Below are positions 37,653 to 50,400 of a stretch of DNA of 64,000 nucleotides, in pieces. A program made the position numbers and the translations under genes. Position 1 is the first letter of the stretch. Each line of letters starts with the position of its first letter. The stretch spans positions 4,439,260 through 4,503,259 of the forward strand of contig JACBWW010000003.1 in the NCBI GenBank assembly GCA_020086605.1, read 5' to 3'. Under the pieces are notes generated by a model, which was not told where the DNA came from, made no database searches, and saw only the letters and a program-made list of their open reading frames with translations. The DNA is from Lanius collurio (taxonomy: Eukaryota; Chordata; Aves; Passeriformes; Laniidae).

Positions 37653-37670
37653 TGGTGGAGAATGCGGGCA
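37653..37670 (+). promoter_or_regulatory. Primer-binding site, apparent tRNA-Ala(AGC) type
   Basis: TGGTGGAGAATGCGGGCA lies two bases after the LTR end, the expected place. It is the exact complement of the 3' end (acceptor plus CCA) of a vertebrate tRNA-Ala(AGC) variant as I remember that tRNA. The similarity continues with CGATCC, like the tRNA T-arm complement. The tRNA match should be confirmed against a tRNA set. Confidence 0.7.
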
Positions 37671-39641
37671 AACGATCCCTGGAGAAGATAATTCATGAGT
37701 AACTCTCGATACCTCTTCTTACTCCCCACACTACAACAAATACCCGAAGCACAGGTGCAAGGAGGAGGCATCCAGGTTCTTCAGTGAAGCTCAGTTACAG
37801 GACCAGAGGCAACAGGTACAAACAGAAACACAGGAGGCTCTGCCTCTGAGGGTGACCGACCATTGGCACAGGCTGCCCAGGGAGGTTACAGAGTCTCCAT
37901 TCTTAGAGATATTCAAAAGCAGTCTGGACATGTCCCTAAATGAGCTGATGGGTTGGACTGGATGGCATCCAATTTCAGCTGTCCTGTGGTACTGTGAAAT
38001 CGAGTCTGAACTTCAAGTCAGAATTATGGATATGTAATAAAAAACAATCATTGTATGAACCTCTTCTGGACACACCCAGGAGGCCATCAGGACATAACAC
38101 AGGATACTTCACTGCCTTACTTTCCCCTCCCCTGAGGACTTTTCCTTACAAGGTTATGTGCTCATTCAGTGTTCCACTGAGTTCATATTTTTTAATGTTC
38201 TTAACAAATGGTCTTTGCATCCCGAAGACTTCTGTCCATTTTAGAAGGATGTCCCTTCCAAGTTCTCCAGCTCATTAACACCCAGCATTCATAATTTCAC
38301 TTCCTGAAAGCATTCTCCCTGAAGGCTGATTTATGATGAGAGTGTTCTTCAAGTTCTTCTCTTCAATGATTGAGGTTCCATGTTTATGGAAGGAAAAAAA
38401 TCTTTTGAGAGTCTCAGGGCACTGATATCTTGCATCTCAGCAAATTGCCGTGGGGTAGAGCACTCTGGTGTTATCTGTTAATACCAGAAGGTGCAGTCTT
38501 AAAGATTTTTATGTTAAGATGCAAAACAGTGGCACTCGGTGACTCCAGCTCCTTAAGGAGAAAGAATATTTTTGTATTGAGTCTGTTCCATTCCTGTATT
38601 CATCAAGTCACATTGCTGAGCAAGAACAGATCAGTTAATTTTTTGGCCCAGCTTGCTGCATAGCCGTATTAATTGGAATTTTCCATGAAGGATTTATAGG
38701 GCACAGTTAAAATGAAATGTACTTGCTAACACCTCTGCAGAGGAGGTTATTATAGAAAATAGATGAGAAGTAACTGGGTTTCCTTTAGAAAACAAATGTA
38801 AATGTATACTCTGTACATTGCAAACCAGATAACATACATTGTTCAGAGTATAAATTACACAGGAAAAAAAATAAGGTGAAGACAAGATAAAGATCTTAAA
38901 TCCAAAAACTTCCAGTTGTCTTTTGCAGAAAAATAATAATGCAAAATATTTTTCTGCTTGTTTTTTCCCCCCACAAACCAGCTATCTCTCAGCCACCGGG
39001 TGGTAAAGTTTCACTCTAAATAAACCATTGATAGTATGGAAAAACAGCTGAAAAAAACCCCAAATGACAGTCAGTTCTGAGTGTCAATCTACACATTTAA
39101 TGAGAAACTCTGCTCGATTTAATGAATCCTGGTGCTTCAGTCTACCATCACTTTAAGTAGAGCCTGCATACACAACTATGTAGTGTCAATTTGGGGTGTA
39201 TATTGTGGCAGTACAATACACCTCTGAAGGCAGAACTTCATTTTCTGAACTACTAACCATATAAACAGTTGTTACTAATTTACTGTGAGAAACGTGTGTG
39301 AAAATGTATGTGCACATGATTGGCTTGTTGAGACAGCTTGAAAATGTTTAATCAAGGCTGAATAATTCTGTGTCTACAGTAGCAGTTAGATTAAAAACAA
39401 TCAAAAGAAAAAATAATACTATCACTTCACCAGCGTGTCAGGGGTGAAAGTCTAATTGGATTGTAGTTGAACATAAACTAACTTCACTGTGAAATGAGCA
39501 GTTGAAATCTGGGGGGGAGGGTCATTATTTGGAGCTTGACCTCTGAATCCTAAGTCTGATAAAACCTGAAAAGAAGGACCCTTCTTTGGAAAGTGTATTC
39601 CATATGCGTGAGGTGGGGGAAAGTGGGAGGTAGAGAAAGAC

Positions 39642-39663
39642 AAAAAAAAAAAAAAAAAAAAAA
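39642..39663. repeat. Poly-A tract
   Basis: Twenty-two A residues, not preceded by a recognisable retrocopy. A simple repeat. Confidence 0.85.
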
Positions 39664-39689
39664 TAAGAAAAAACTCCTTGGAAGCTGCT

Positions 39690-40275
39690 ATTTGACATCA
39701 GAACTAGGTGGCTGATTGCAACATCTCGGTCAGGATGGTTAACTCCTTGTAATTATGCAGATATAATACATCCACTAACAAATGCTGACATTTATGCATG
39801 CATTTATCAGCCAGAAGGGCCAGCGCAAACAAAATGCTCAGATTATTTTAGGAATCCCTCTAAAAGCCTGCTCTTTAAATTCTGCACAGAGATGCCAGTT
39901 TTAGCAATGGTGCTTGAATGCTGGTTCTGAACACCAAACTCACTCTCATTACAGCCACGAACAAGCCCAAACCTCCCCACCTCTCCCCACGCTCCCTCGC
40001 ACAATCCCTTCCTCTCCCAGCTCTAGTGGACTGGAGCCCAGTTCCTCTCTGCGTGAGGCTGAGAACCGGCTCATGTAAATACAAGCTGGAGAATTTAGGT
40101 TGTGTCACGTAGCAAAAACAATGAGTGGAACAAATGAGCCGAGCAGCTCGGAGAGTTGGAAATCTCTAATTACCAGAGCCAGTCACAGGCAAACACTGAA
40201 GGAGGGGCGGACTATTTGCACCTAGTGCCACTCAACCAGGGTGACAATAAATTCATGAAAGGTCAAAGAACTTTC
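39690..40275. promoter_or_regulatory. Possible conserved non-coding element
   Basis: This block of mixed composition contains TAATTA/TAATTAC homeodomain cores, an ATGCAT octamer-like patch and a nuclear-receptor half-site (AAAGGTCA). It has no repeat content. The enhancer reading is inference from texture only. Confidence 0.2.
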
Positions 40276-41589
40276 CATATGTAAAACTTGCAGCGGGAGT
40301 GATGGGGGCTGTCACCCAGCCGGGACTGCCAGGGCTGTGGCGATGCTGCCACCTGCCGATGTCTCACCCTCCTCTGAGATCCCTCTCCAGGCTCTGCTCT
40401 GCTTTTCCAGCCTCCTTCCTTCTGCCGATAGCTTACACTGGATTCGCTCTCATCACCTGACAGACTTTCCAGTGACTCATTTTGATTATAACACTTACTT
40501 AGGATGTACCTGGAGCAATCTGGCACTTTCTCTGATGAGATCCCACTGTCCTGAGTGCAACTACAACATCACTTGCTGGAAAGGCAAACATAAATATTAG
40601 ACAGATAGTACTTGCTTTTGTTAAATACAGCCTCCTTTTCTAAACAGAGCTTTCACTCATAGCATTTATATTGCTGTGGACTATGGGATACTTCTTGCCA
40701 ATATGTCGTTTATTGCTTAGTTTTCAGATTGTGAAAAATGTTTTTCTTACAAAAAATGCCTCTCCCATAAATATACAAAAACTTCCACATCCAACTGTCT
40801 TAATAAAAGGCTCTGTAATCATAATGAGTCTTATTTATAAAATATACACAAAGATGTATATAAATGCATACAAATGCATCTGTAAACATCCAGAGAGAAA
40901 TAGGATAAATAAAAGAATTTTTTAAAAACACAAATATAATCTAATCTTATTTGATACATATGCTCCCTCTCTGAATTCCTCCAGCTACTTTTTTTGACAA
41001 TTTATCTAGATTAAGTTAAAAAGTGGGTGGGGAGGAGGAACCTTGCAACAGCTTTCTCACGACAGGCTGTAAGGGACATTTCATTCTGCAGTGTCTCACT
41101 CAGGTCATTCCTACACAGTTCCATTGCATGGGTTGGTCCACATTGCCTGGTGGTCTCTTTGTGAAGAAGGATAAGAAGCAAAGTTCTTTTCAAAGAATTG
41201 TTGGAACAGGGAAACCTCCAGTAGAACTTTCAAAATCAACTTGCCAGCTGAGTGTGTCCTGTGTGTGCTGCTCCTTCCCAGCACATGCACACATGCACAG
41301 GCACACAGACACACACTTTCAAGTAGCTGTTGAAAAGTGTCAAAAGGTGTTTGGAAGAGCTACCTTAGTCTTTCTCCCTCAAAATCTTGGCTTTGTGTAA
41401 TTTCGTGTTTGAGACTACTTAGGACAATGGTATCCCAAGTTTCCTTTTGGTTCTGAACTGCAAATATGTCTAAATTTTCATGTTCTGATGCTGCACATGC
41501 CATCATCATGCCCTCTTGTGCTGCGATTGCAGCTAGGCCAGCAGTCTCATGCTGTACTGATTTGAAGCATCTACAGGAGACAACTAATC

Positions 41590-41714
41590 TCCACATGCCC
41601 CAAGCCTTCAAAAAGCATTTGGAAAACACTCTCAGGCACATGGTGTGATTCTTGGGGTGGCCCTGTGCAGGGCCAGGAGTTGAATGATCCTTATCAGTCT
41701 CTCCCAACTCAGGA
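41590..41714 (+). mobile_element. CR1 LINE fragment (3' end)
   Basis: AAGCCTTCAAAAAGCATTTGG, GTGATTCTTGGGGTGG and CCTGTGCAGGGCCAGGAGTTG, then TCTCCCAACTCAGGA, follow the CR1 3' UTR order on the plus strand. The left boundary is approximate. Confidence 0.75.
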
Positions 41715-44318
41715 CAAGTGAAGGAAAGGCTCCTTCTAGCTGTGCAAAGGCACTCACAGACTTGTGGCGACCACCATGATCAAACTCCAGGGGAAGCATG
41801 TGGTAGTGGCATGTCCTCAGAGCAAAGCCACCAGCTCTCCCACGCTGTCAGCCCAGAAAAAAACATAATTCTTGTTTATTTGTGCCTGATTAAGAACTCT
41901 GCACCTGAATTTTAATCATGAGAAAATCGTGTCCAGTACAGAGAAATAGACAGAGAGAGGGTGCCCTTGGGAGGACCTTCTGTAGCAATTATTTGGCCTG
42001 AACCACTAAATTTCTTACATTATGTTTAATCATTATAGGACAGATAGACTTAGGGTAACAGTTCCAACAGCAAGCCCTGATGGTTAGCTAAGGTACCTAA
42101 GGCTGCGCATTTTACCAAACATTTGCATAATGATGCAGCTGTTTAAAAATTACATAACAGTACAATTAAAATGCCAGAATGGCACAGTGGAGCTGCTGCT
42201 TAGGTTAGCAGATCATGGATCTCTCTGCCAGCTGCTTTCTTCTCTGAAACGGCTTGTCCACTTAAAATGTAAAGGCACGCTCTTCCAGTGGCTCCCACAG
42301 TTTTCACTCACATATAAAGTCTCTGGTGGGCTGCATGGAGTTTTCTCAAGGAAATATTTCATACCTAGAACATACATTAGCAGCCTAGGATTTGCCATCA
42401 AAACAATACCAGCATTTAAAGATCTCCTTTATCTGCTGTTATGAAGTTGTTGCCTAATATCGTTTACAATTATATATGATAAAAATAAATATATGCACAC
42501 AGCAGTTTTCCTTCTTAAAAAAAGCCAAACATAAACCCCACAAAATACCAATTATCCTAACCCCCTGCTAAGCTTCCAATATATATCCTAATTGTTTAAT
42601 TGACCTCTGGGCCTCACTGTTAACATTAATGTGGGTGTTTTTCACTTCAACTTCAGTACCACTACATATGATTTAAAATATGCATTTAAATTACATTAAA
42701 CTTTGACATCCACAAGTGCTGAAGAGAATGTTCATATTTTTTCCTTACCGAGAAAATTCTTTCTAGTCCAATATTGTAATTGAGCCATGAACAGCTGGCA
42801 TGAATCTTATCTGCTTTGACAATCACAATACCAAGTGGAAAGACATGACTTTCCTTGCCTATGATTTTAAAGATTACAAGGGACTCAGACCAGAAGTCCA
42901 GAACTTAATATTTCCTTGTTCAGATAAGAATGATTTGTGAGATCAACCCTGAGTTTAATTTATGTTTGGGCCTCATCCCAGTTCAAGACAAGTGTTGCCG
43001 GGAAGAATGTGGCAAGCAATATAAGCCCACTCTAAGCTGAATTATAATGGCATTTCCCACTTCTAAAAATGAAAATATAAGAATGAAATTTTCAATTCTT
43101 GACTGCAAACGGCTGCAATCCCCCTTTTTTTTTTTTATCACTGATGTTTTCTAGGAAATAAATTAAAAATTAGAGGAAGGTAAACTATCTCCTGCCTGTG
43201 TTTCAGAGGATTAAAAATACTGACCACTGAGAAGCTTGCCTCTCTTTAAATACTAGGCTTCCTCTCATCTATTTAAAGTTATGCAAGACTAATTAAGAAT
43301 TATAATGAAAATAATCTTTCAAGAAATTGCCAAGCAGCAAAATTCATTTAAAAAAAACTGAAAAAACATAACAATTTTTTGTAAATAAGCAATTGTTTTC
43401 AAAATGAAAAGCTCTTGATCTCCCAATTTAATTTTGCCAAAAAGAACTTTGCTACCATGAATTCTGAGCTGCTGCCAAGATTATTGTAATGAGGAACTCC
43501 TCATTTAGTATTGGGGATTTATTCATGCTTTTTCTAGAGAAGTTGCAAATTGAATCAGAAACATTGTTTTACTTTGACTACCAAATGAATGCAGCTTCTA
43601 TGATGTGCAAGAAACATCTTACAACAAGCATACGTCAAGCTGTCTCCAGCAGATTTTCTCCAGGATAAAAAGATAAACTGGTTTTCACTTGCCAAAAAAT
43701 TGCATTGTTGTTTGAAAGAAGTAAATAAATTATAATATATATATTTTGCATTTACAAAACATTCAGGAAAGCAGAATTCTTCCTCAGCAATAAGAAAATA
43801 AATTGGAAGCTCAAAAGCAACTTCCCCACTCCAAAAAAACCCCCCCACCCTTTATGTGTTGACTGACATGCCTTTAGCTTATTACTGGTGTTACACTATT
43901 TATTGGCTACTTGCAAAAATGACAAGGCGAATCAGTTATGTATAAGGAACCCTTTTTCCCACTGTTACAGACTTGTAACTGTCCAAAGAGCTTCAGTTTC
44001 AGTAGAAAAAAATAGAAATAAATAGGCCTGAGGATTCCATTAGAAGGTAAGCAGACATTTCACAAGGAATACATGGCTGCAGGTAGAGAGAAATACAGAA
44101 AAAAAAAAGCATTTGCATTTCTTTAAATCTTGGAAAATAGAAATATTTTATAGCCATGTCGTAACCACTGGAAAGTCACATTCACACAATAGTTTAGAAG
44201 AGAAGGTTGTTATGCAGGGAGCTGTGAGTGGGTCAGTGCATTTCTTTCTCAAAGACAAGAGAACTCTTTCCTGAAGAAATGTACAATGGTACATCCATCG
44301 GGAACAAACAAGAACTTT
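41715..44318. other. Unique AT-rich sequence, no gene seen
   Basis: No repeat family or coding frame is recognised. There is a short T run (43126-43137). A C-rich patch with an A run is near 43835-43850. Confidence 0.55.
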
Positions 44319-44340
44319 AGGCTTTCTTTCTTTCTTTTTT

Positions 44341-44423
<83 letters not shown>

Positions 44424-44475
44424 CTCTTTCTCTCTTTCTCTCTTTCTCTCTTTCTCTCTTTCTTTCTTTCTTTCT
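44319..44475. repeat. CTTT / CTCTTT microsatellite
   Basis: About 20 perfect CTTT units are followed by a (CTCTTT)n variant block and a few more CTTT units. On the minus strand this yields a Lys/Glu/Arg-repeat open frame, which is an artefact. The homopurine-homopyrimidine tract is a candidate triplex-former and probably length-polymorphic. Confidence 0.95.
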
Positions 44476-47400
44476 AGAAAATTGTGACGACTTATTTCCA
44501 AAGCCACACCTGCATCAGAACACAGTGAGAGATGGATCTTGAGTGCTTAGTAACATCTACTGTATGTAAATGGTAGGCATTTGTCAGTTGTTTGAGGTTT
44601 GGGACTGCTCATCTACTGCCTTAGATAGGAGAGAAGGAGCACCAGATCAACCATGTTTTTTACATATCATAATTCTCCATATATTTTATATTTGCTTGGG
44701 CTGAAAGCCAAGAGCATGGTCCCTTTTCCTTAAAAAAAATCAAAATTGCTTTAATTTTTTTCCAAGCATTATTACTTGAAACTGAAATCCAAAGAAGCAG
44801 GACAGTTGCAGGGAACAGAAGTGGTATTGTGCCATAGCTCCAATAATGATAAGCACAATAAACAAACTATTTTATTTTTCTGGACATTAGACTTAGATGC
44901 CATGAACATAAAAAGAACAAGGTATGTTCCTCTAACACAAACTTATACTACACATAGACAACAAAAGGTTTGCAAGTACATTTATTGCTCTGAACAGAGA
45001 AAAAATTTATTAAGGGAGCTTGAATGCCATTTATTCAAACTGAACCATACCATTCCTGTGTGGACAGATTGATGATATGTCTGTTAAAGAAACCAAATGC
45101 TACATCCAGTTGCAATTGCACCACTTAGTTGCTCATCTCTGATACATGTAAGATAATACCTTATGAGTGATCTATGTAATGTTTAAAACAGGTTTAACAT
45201 AGATATTATTGGAAACCAGATACAAATAAGTCAAGAAACTGGATTAATTAGTTTGTTTTGCAGGAATCAAATGAAGGGAGAATGAGCTATGATCAAAAAT
45301 GTTCTTGTTCTGCCAAAGAGAAGGTGATTCTATGCAGTGTCTAAAGTTTGTTCAATACTGTGTTATGTAATAAACTGTTATGTAGCAATACAGATCTTGC
45401 TTCTACTTGAGGTGTTGTAAATCACTGTTGATTTCAGTGGAGGTAGGATCAGGTTCTTAGAAATGGTAACAGGCCAATTTTCAATTTTCTCATATATACC
45501 AAAGACAGTTGTCATCTTTGACAAAGGTGCAGCAATGGCAAGGAAATCTACTCATGTGCTTCGAACACTGGCTTTTCAGAGCAGAACAGGTATCAAACAG
45601 CAAAGTTTACAAGCATATGCAAGAGTGGCATTATAGATGACTTTCCTGAACCAAGGCTAGCTTACTTGCAAGGCTTTTACTAAGCTTTTGAATTGTAGAG
45701 AAACAGTGTTAAAAATACACCTGTTGTATTGTACTGACTGGGTTTGAATTAAATTGCAGATGTTCGATATCCCTGAAAGACTACTTTTTATTAAGAGATA
45801 GAGTACTCCATTAAACTTCTGTTTCAAATCACACTACTTGTCATTAAACAATCAGAGCATGTTTTCTCTTTCTTTCGACCTTGGCAATTAACATATAAAC
45901 TTTCAAAGCACTGAGCTCAGACCTCTGAAAAGAAATATGATATTGAACACAATTAGAGACATAAAGATGAAGGAGACAAATAAAGGGTATCTAAATATAA
46001 AGAAATTTCCTAAAAACTCTTCCTGGAAATAAGACACTGTTATTAGAGAGCAGACAGTTTAAAGTGAAAAGACATCTGACATTTGCACTGATGCTGTAGT
46101 AGTGTAGCTCTGACTTGCAGTAGGTATAATTAGAGCACTCAGTCTACAGAGAAAGAAAGACCTGTCACTCTGCAGCAAAGCCCCGAGCGAGGCAGGATAG
46201 CTAACAATGTCTTATCCTTAAATTACGCTTCTGATTTGAAAAAATATTTTAAAAAAACAAGGTTTGAGGTGGATTGTGTAGTGTTAGTAACTAAACCTTT
46301 CCCCACTTCTCTGTTAATATTATTACAGCAAGTTATTACATATTTTTTGAAGCCCAGAGGACAGCTCAAGATTCATCTGCTTGAGTAAATGCACTGATAG
46401 GATTATTTTGGAAAAGCATGATGTAAGCAGACTCTTTCTAATAGAATGAAACCCCCTCAAGGTACTCGTAATTAAATTGATTAATTTGGCTTTTGAAGGT
46501 GCACTATGTCATCTGATTTATCCAAGAGATAGAATATCAGTGTCTTCTCATTCCTTTTTTATTTAGGGTTCACATACTACCAGCTAACATGGGAAACATC
46601 TCAGACAAAAGCTACTTTTCAGCCCTGCTGATTGAAAGGAATTGGAAATTTCAATTTTCTCCAGTCCTGGACAAGAAAGAAATTCCATGCATTGTAAATA
46701 GCTTTGAATTTTCTGAAATACATGAAATGCAAACAGTCCAATCGCTGCTCAGCCTTGAATAGATCCCCTGCAAACCCCACTGTTGTTAAAAAATCCCCCT
46801 CATCTACTAACAGGAGTTTAGAAAAAACAGATGAGTTTCTCACGTCTACAGAGCCAGAGATAGAGTGGATGATACCTACAGCAATGCCTTCCTCTTTTCT
46901 TGCAAGGAGACTGATCTTTTTGTCAACTACCCATGGAGATCCACTGTCACTATTTCATCATTGCAGCACTTGTCAGGAGACAGAGAAGGGACAACTTAAT
47001 GCTGCTTTCTGAAACACTGATCATAGAGACTTGATGGAGACCAGATGCTGGAGAGTTTTGTGAAGGATAACTGACTGCCAGATAATGGCCTCATACCCAC
47101 ACCTAAAGCAAGCCATGAAGGTCTTGTCTCGCAGGGATCCCTAAATCTCCTCCATTTGGAAGGAGCAGTAGCTTTCCAGGGAAGTGCGAATCAGTACTAA
47201 AAATTATTGACAGTTTCCATTTCTAGGGATGCCCCTGGCTACAGTCACAATGAAAGAGAATTATTTTGGCTTCCCTTGCCAAGTTCAGGATAATCCATAA
47301 CTGAAATCCATGCCAGCAAATGAAATATAAGACACATAAGCAAATCCAATGAAATATATGAGAAAATCAGAGCTATTTGGCCAGTAAACACATTAAGATT

Positions 47401-50400
47401 ACCAAGGAACAAGGCAAACTGGATCTTCAAAGCCTTTCTCAATAGCTCTCCTGCTTCTGTTGAGTAGGCACTGCATTAACTTGATCATCATTTGAACTAC
47501 TTATGAATAATTGATTCAGGAATAACTTCACTGACAAAAATCTCACAGTTCAATTTGTTCCGGTTTGTGGAACATATTTATATTCATTTATAACAATGCT
47601 AATCGACAGCAATCCAGACTTTGGAACCCTTAAAAAAATTAACTGAACGTTACAAACTCAAATACTGTCGATCAACATAATTTAATAGAGTATCTTCCAT
47701 AGATTACCTAACAAAGATCAATCATAATCACAGGACCTTCAACCATTTCTATTTTCTTGTGGTTATTAAAATAGATGGGATTTTCCAGTATGTCTGAAAG
47801 ATTAATGAAACAGATTTCTGATAGATCAGAGTGAGATACTAAATTAGGAACAAGTAGTTCTCCAGAAGAACCCCCACCAGTTGCCTGTCTCCACATTTCA
47901 TTTTCGTCAATGGAGTTCCATTGGAATATCTTTGTTAGTCACAATAATAGAAGCATGTACCCAGGATGCAGAATATTTAGCACTTCTAAGACTCACAGAG
48001 GGCAACTGGAAATACACTGCAAGATGGAAAAAATAGCCAATGACAATCCTGAAATGATACATGTTGTCTTAATACTTTTTTATTTTGTTGTTGAAATTGA
48101 TGACTGAGCGTAACCTAGTCAGACTTTTGCTGTAGCCTTGGTGATGGACATGCAGATGGCTGTATGGAAAATGCATGTGCCCTGCAGAGCTAGACTGTCT
48201 GCAAGCATACACAAGGAGAGAGGAACTACATTTAATGCTCTGTAACAGCAAGAGAACAGGGAGCTACTGCAGTATCTCTGGGTTTCATGCATCTCTACAT
48301 GACAGCACACCAAATATAGGGTGTCTTTCCAGGTAATATTAAGGTTTTGTTGGCTTGAGGTGTGTGCTTGTGTGCATGTGTGTCCCAAAGGAAATAATAA
48401 AAAATCTTTTTTTTTTTATGTAAGAGTGCATATGCATTGTTCTGTTGGACATGAGGACACTCAAAATAACAACTCACATGCAAATCCAGAATCGAAAGAT
48501 AAGTAGAAGGGTGACCAATACAAGAACTGGTAACAGCACATAATAATTTACACAGTGAAGGGCATGGCATAGGGTACCTGAGCTGACAAAATACAGGGTA
48601 CTGAGTCTTCTTTTACCACCTGAGTAAGAGAGGTAATGTTCAGTGATAGCAATACTCTTCCTCCTTATAGAGTCTTCATGTGATGATGAAAGTTTATCAG
48701 GCATAAATTCTGGCTACAAAAATATGACTGAAAAATTTCTTTCAATCAAAGAAATAAATCCCTAAAGCGAACTTAATAGAAAAAAAATCAACTTTGTTTC
48801 TACTTTTTAATTTCTATCCAGTCTGCTTTCCCAGACAATTTTTCAGGTTTAATACAGGGCTTTATCACAAAAACCAAAGTGTCAGAGCAGAGTGAGCATT
48901 AATTTGCAATATACCAAGGAGATATTGGCATGTTGTTCTTCTTGTCCCTTTTAAGATATTACAAAACCTCTTGAGCCGAGGAAAGTAGTGCTGAAACAGT
49001 CATAACAGTGATTTAAGAGGATCATCTTGAAAATGCCAGATTTATACTGATGGTGTGTTCTCTTCCTGTGAGGAGTTTTACCATTTCCTTTGGTGAAAAA
49101 CCCTTTGGTTTAAAAAATGATCTAGCTTCTAGAACCATAATCTCCAGTAAAGACATGGCATGAAGCTGAGTAAGTATTTATAGGATGCTTCTATCACATT
49201 TTCTACACACACAAAGAATGCCAACTGTGGCACCTACATATTCCCTTTCTTACTGCATCCTGTCAGCATTCTCGTGATCTGGCAGTTGGGTCCAATTTGG
49301 TAGGACACCAAGGGATGCTGTTCCAGGAAACCTTTCAACTGTCTGTGGGGGGTTACAAGAGCAGTGCAGCACAGGTGTTGCCCCTACCTGACATCCTCCA
49401 GAGAAGAATCTTGGGGTGAGAATGAAAATAGGAGGTGCTCAAATGTGGCCCAGGCAGAAGGGAGGACAAACTCACTGGCAGGGAAGCACGTCCTAAAGCA
49501 GGCCTGAAGATACCACGCAGAGAACACAAGCTCAAATTTTGCAGCCTCTCTCAACAGGCCCATTCTTTACACATGAGACTGAGGAAGTTAACCAGAATGG
49601 ATACACACTGCAGATAAGAGGTAAATAAATTTTGTTCATTTGCAGTTTCATTCATTCATTTGCAGTTGTTCTTCATGCAAGTATACTTTGCTTCACAGTC
49701 ACTCAGAGGTTTAATGTTATGTCACGATTTGCAAAATGGTAGGAGTTTCATACTCTTGTTTTTAGAAGGGGGAAAGTAGAAATGAACAATTCAAGAAGTT
49801 GTTCAGGGAGTAATATGCACTGGCATGGAAAACCAGGAGAAGACTTGGATTGTAGGTTTATCTGTCCCCTTTTATGGGTGACCTTGAAAATGCTTAGAGA
49901 AAGCTAGAGAGAAAAGCAATTACATTTTTGAAATTACACACCACTGTACTCATTCATCTTGATAAGCACTTTTAAGGAATCCAAAAAAGGCTAGAATATT
50001 GCTTTTATAAAAGTTGTAGAGGCCTTGGTTCTGCAGAGCCAGATTTAAAATAAATTTAGATGTACAAAGATGAATTTTTATTTCCTTTGTGTCACTAAAT
50101 TGCTACTTTTATAATTTAAAAAAAAAAAAAAAAAAAGAAAAACCCTGCAGCCCTATACTGAGGCCTTTGGCAAAAATAAAAGTGTGCAAGATCTTTTTTT
50201 CCTTGCTCTGGAAAGATATGCAGCAGCTCAACCTGTGTTGTGCAGTCATCCCTACTGTGCCACAAGCATCTGCATTCACCCTTTTCTGTGCCTTTATAAG
50301 TGTGATTGAAGTGTTGATAAGAAGCTGCATTTATAAAAACAGGACGTTATGCAAACAATAGGCACCAGATCTTAGTTATTCTTATTCCTGCTGGTTAAGC

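Larger units (their letters stand above)
37354..37738 (+). mobile_element. Collapsed mini-provirus of the same LTR family
   Basis: A full LTR (37354-37650) is followed by a primer-binding site, about 50 bases of leader (including GATCCCTGGAGAAGATAATT, shared with the minus-strand provirus) and then CTCCCCACACTACAACA, the last ~17 bases of a second LTR. Flanking hexamers form an imperfect target duplication. The interior and almost the whole second LTR are gone. A solo LTR made by ordinary LTR-LTR recombination would have no leader, so this is a different deletion, joining leader to the 3' LTR terminus. Confidence 0.85.
37210..38003 (+). mobile_element. CR1 LINE fragment interrupted by an LTR element
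   Basis: The left part (37210-37353) has CR1 sequence GAAAAGGGTCATGAAGATG, then CTCCTGTGAGGAAAGGCTG, and ends at ...GTACATAAATACT. The right part (37739-38003) resumes with AATACCCGAAG and continues through GACAGGACCAGAGGCAAC-type, CAGGCTGCCCAGGGAGG and GATATTCAAAAGC blocks to the CR1 3' end. The two parts join in the known CR1 order, with only the insert and its duplicated target between them. The CR1 is therefore older than the insert. Confidence 0.9.
38004..41589. other. Unique sequence with a possible regulatory block, no gene
   Basis: Nothing coding is recognised. A 22-base A run is at 39642-39663. The segment at 39.7-40.3 kb is less AT-rich, with motif-dense sequence (TGCATGCATTTATCAG, CTCTAATTACC, TGACAATAAATTCATGAAAGGTCA) resembling amniote developmental enhancers. 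Confidence 0.5.

Noticed and set aside
39642..39663. Poly-A run as the tail of a processed pseudogene
   Set aside because: The upstream sequence has no coding similarity and no target duplication could be seen.
44148..44507. A 119-codon minus-strand frame rich in Lys, Glu and Arg
   Set aside because: It is the translation of the CTTT microsatellite on the opposite strand.
46619..47012. Overlapping frames on both strands suggestive of a viral relic
   Set aside because: No retroviral, bornaviral or parvoviral signature could be identified and no flanking LTRs were seen.
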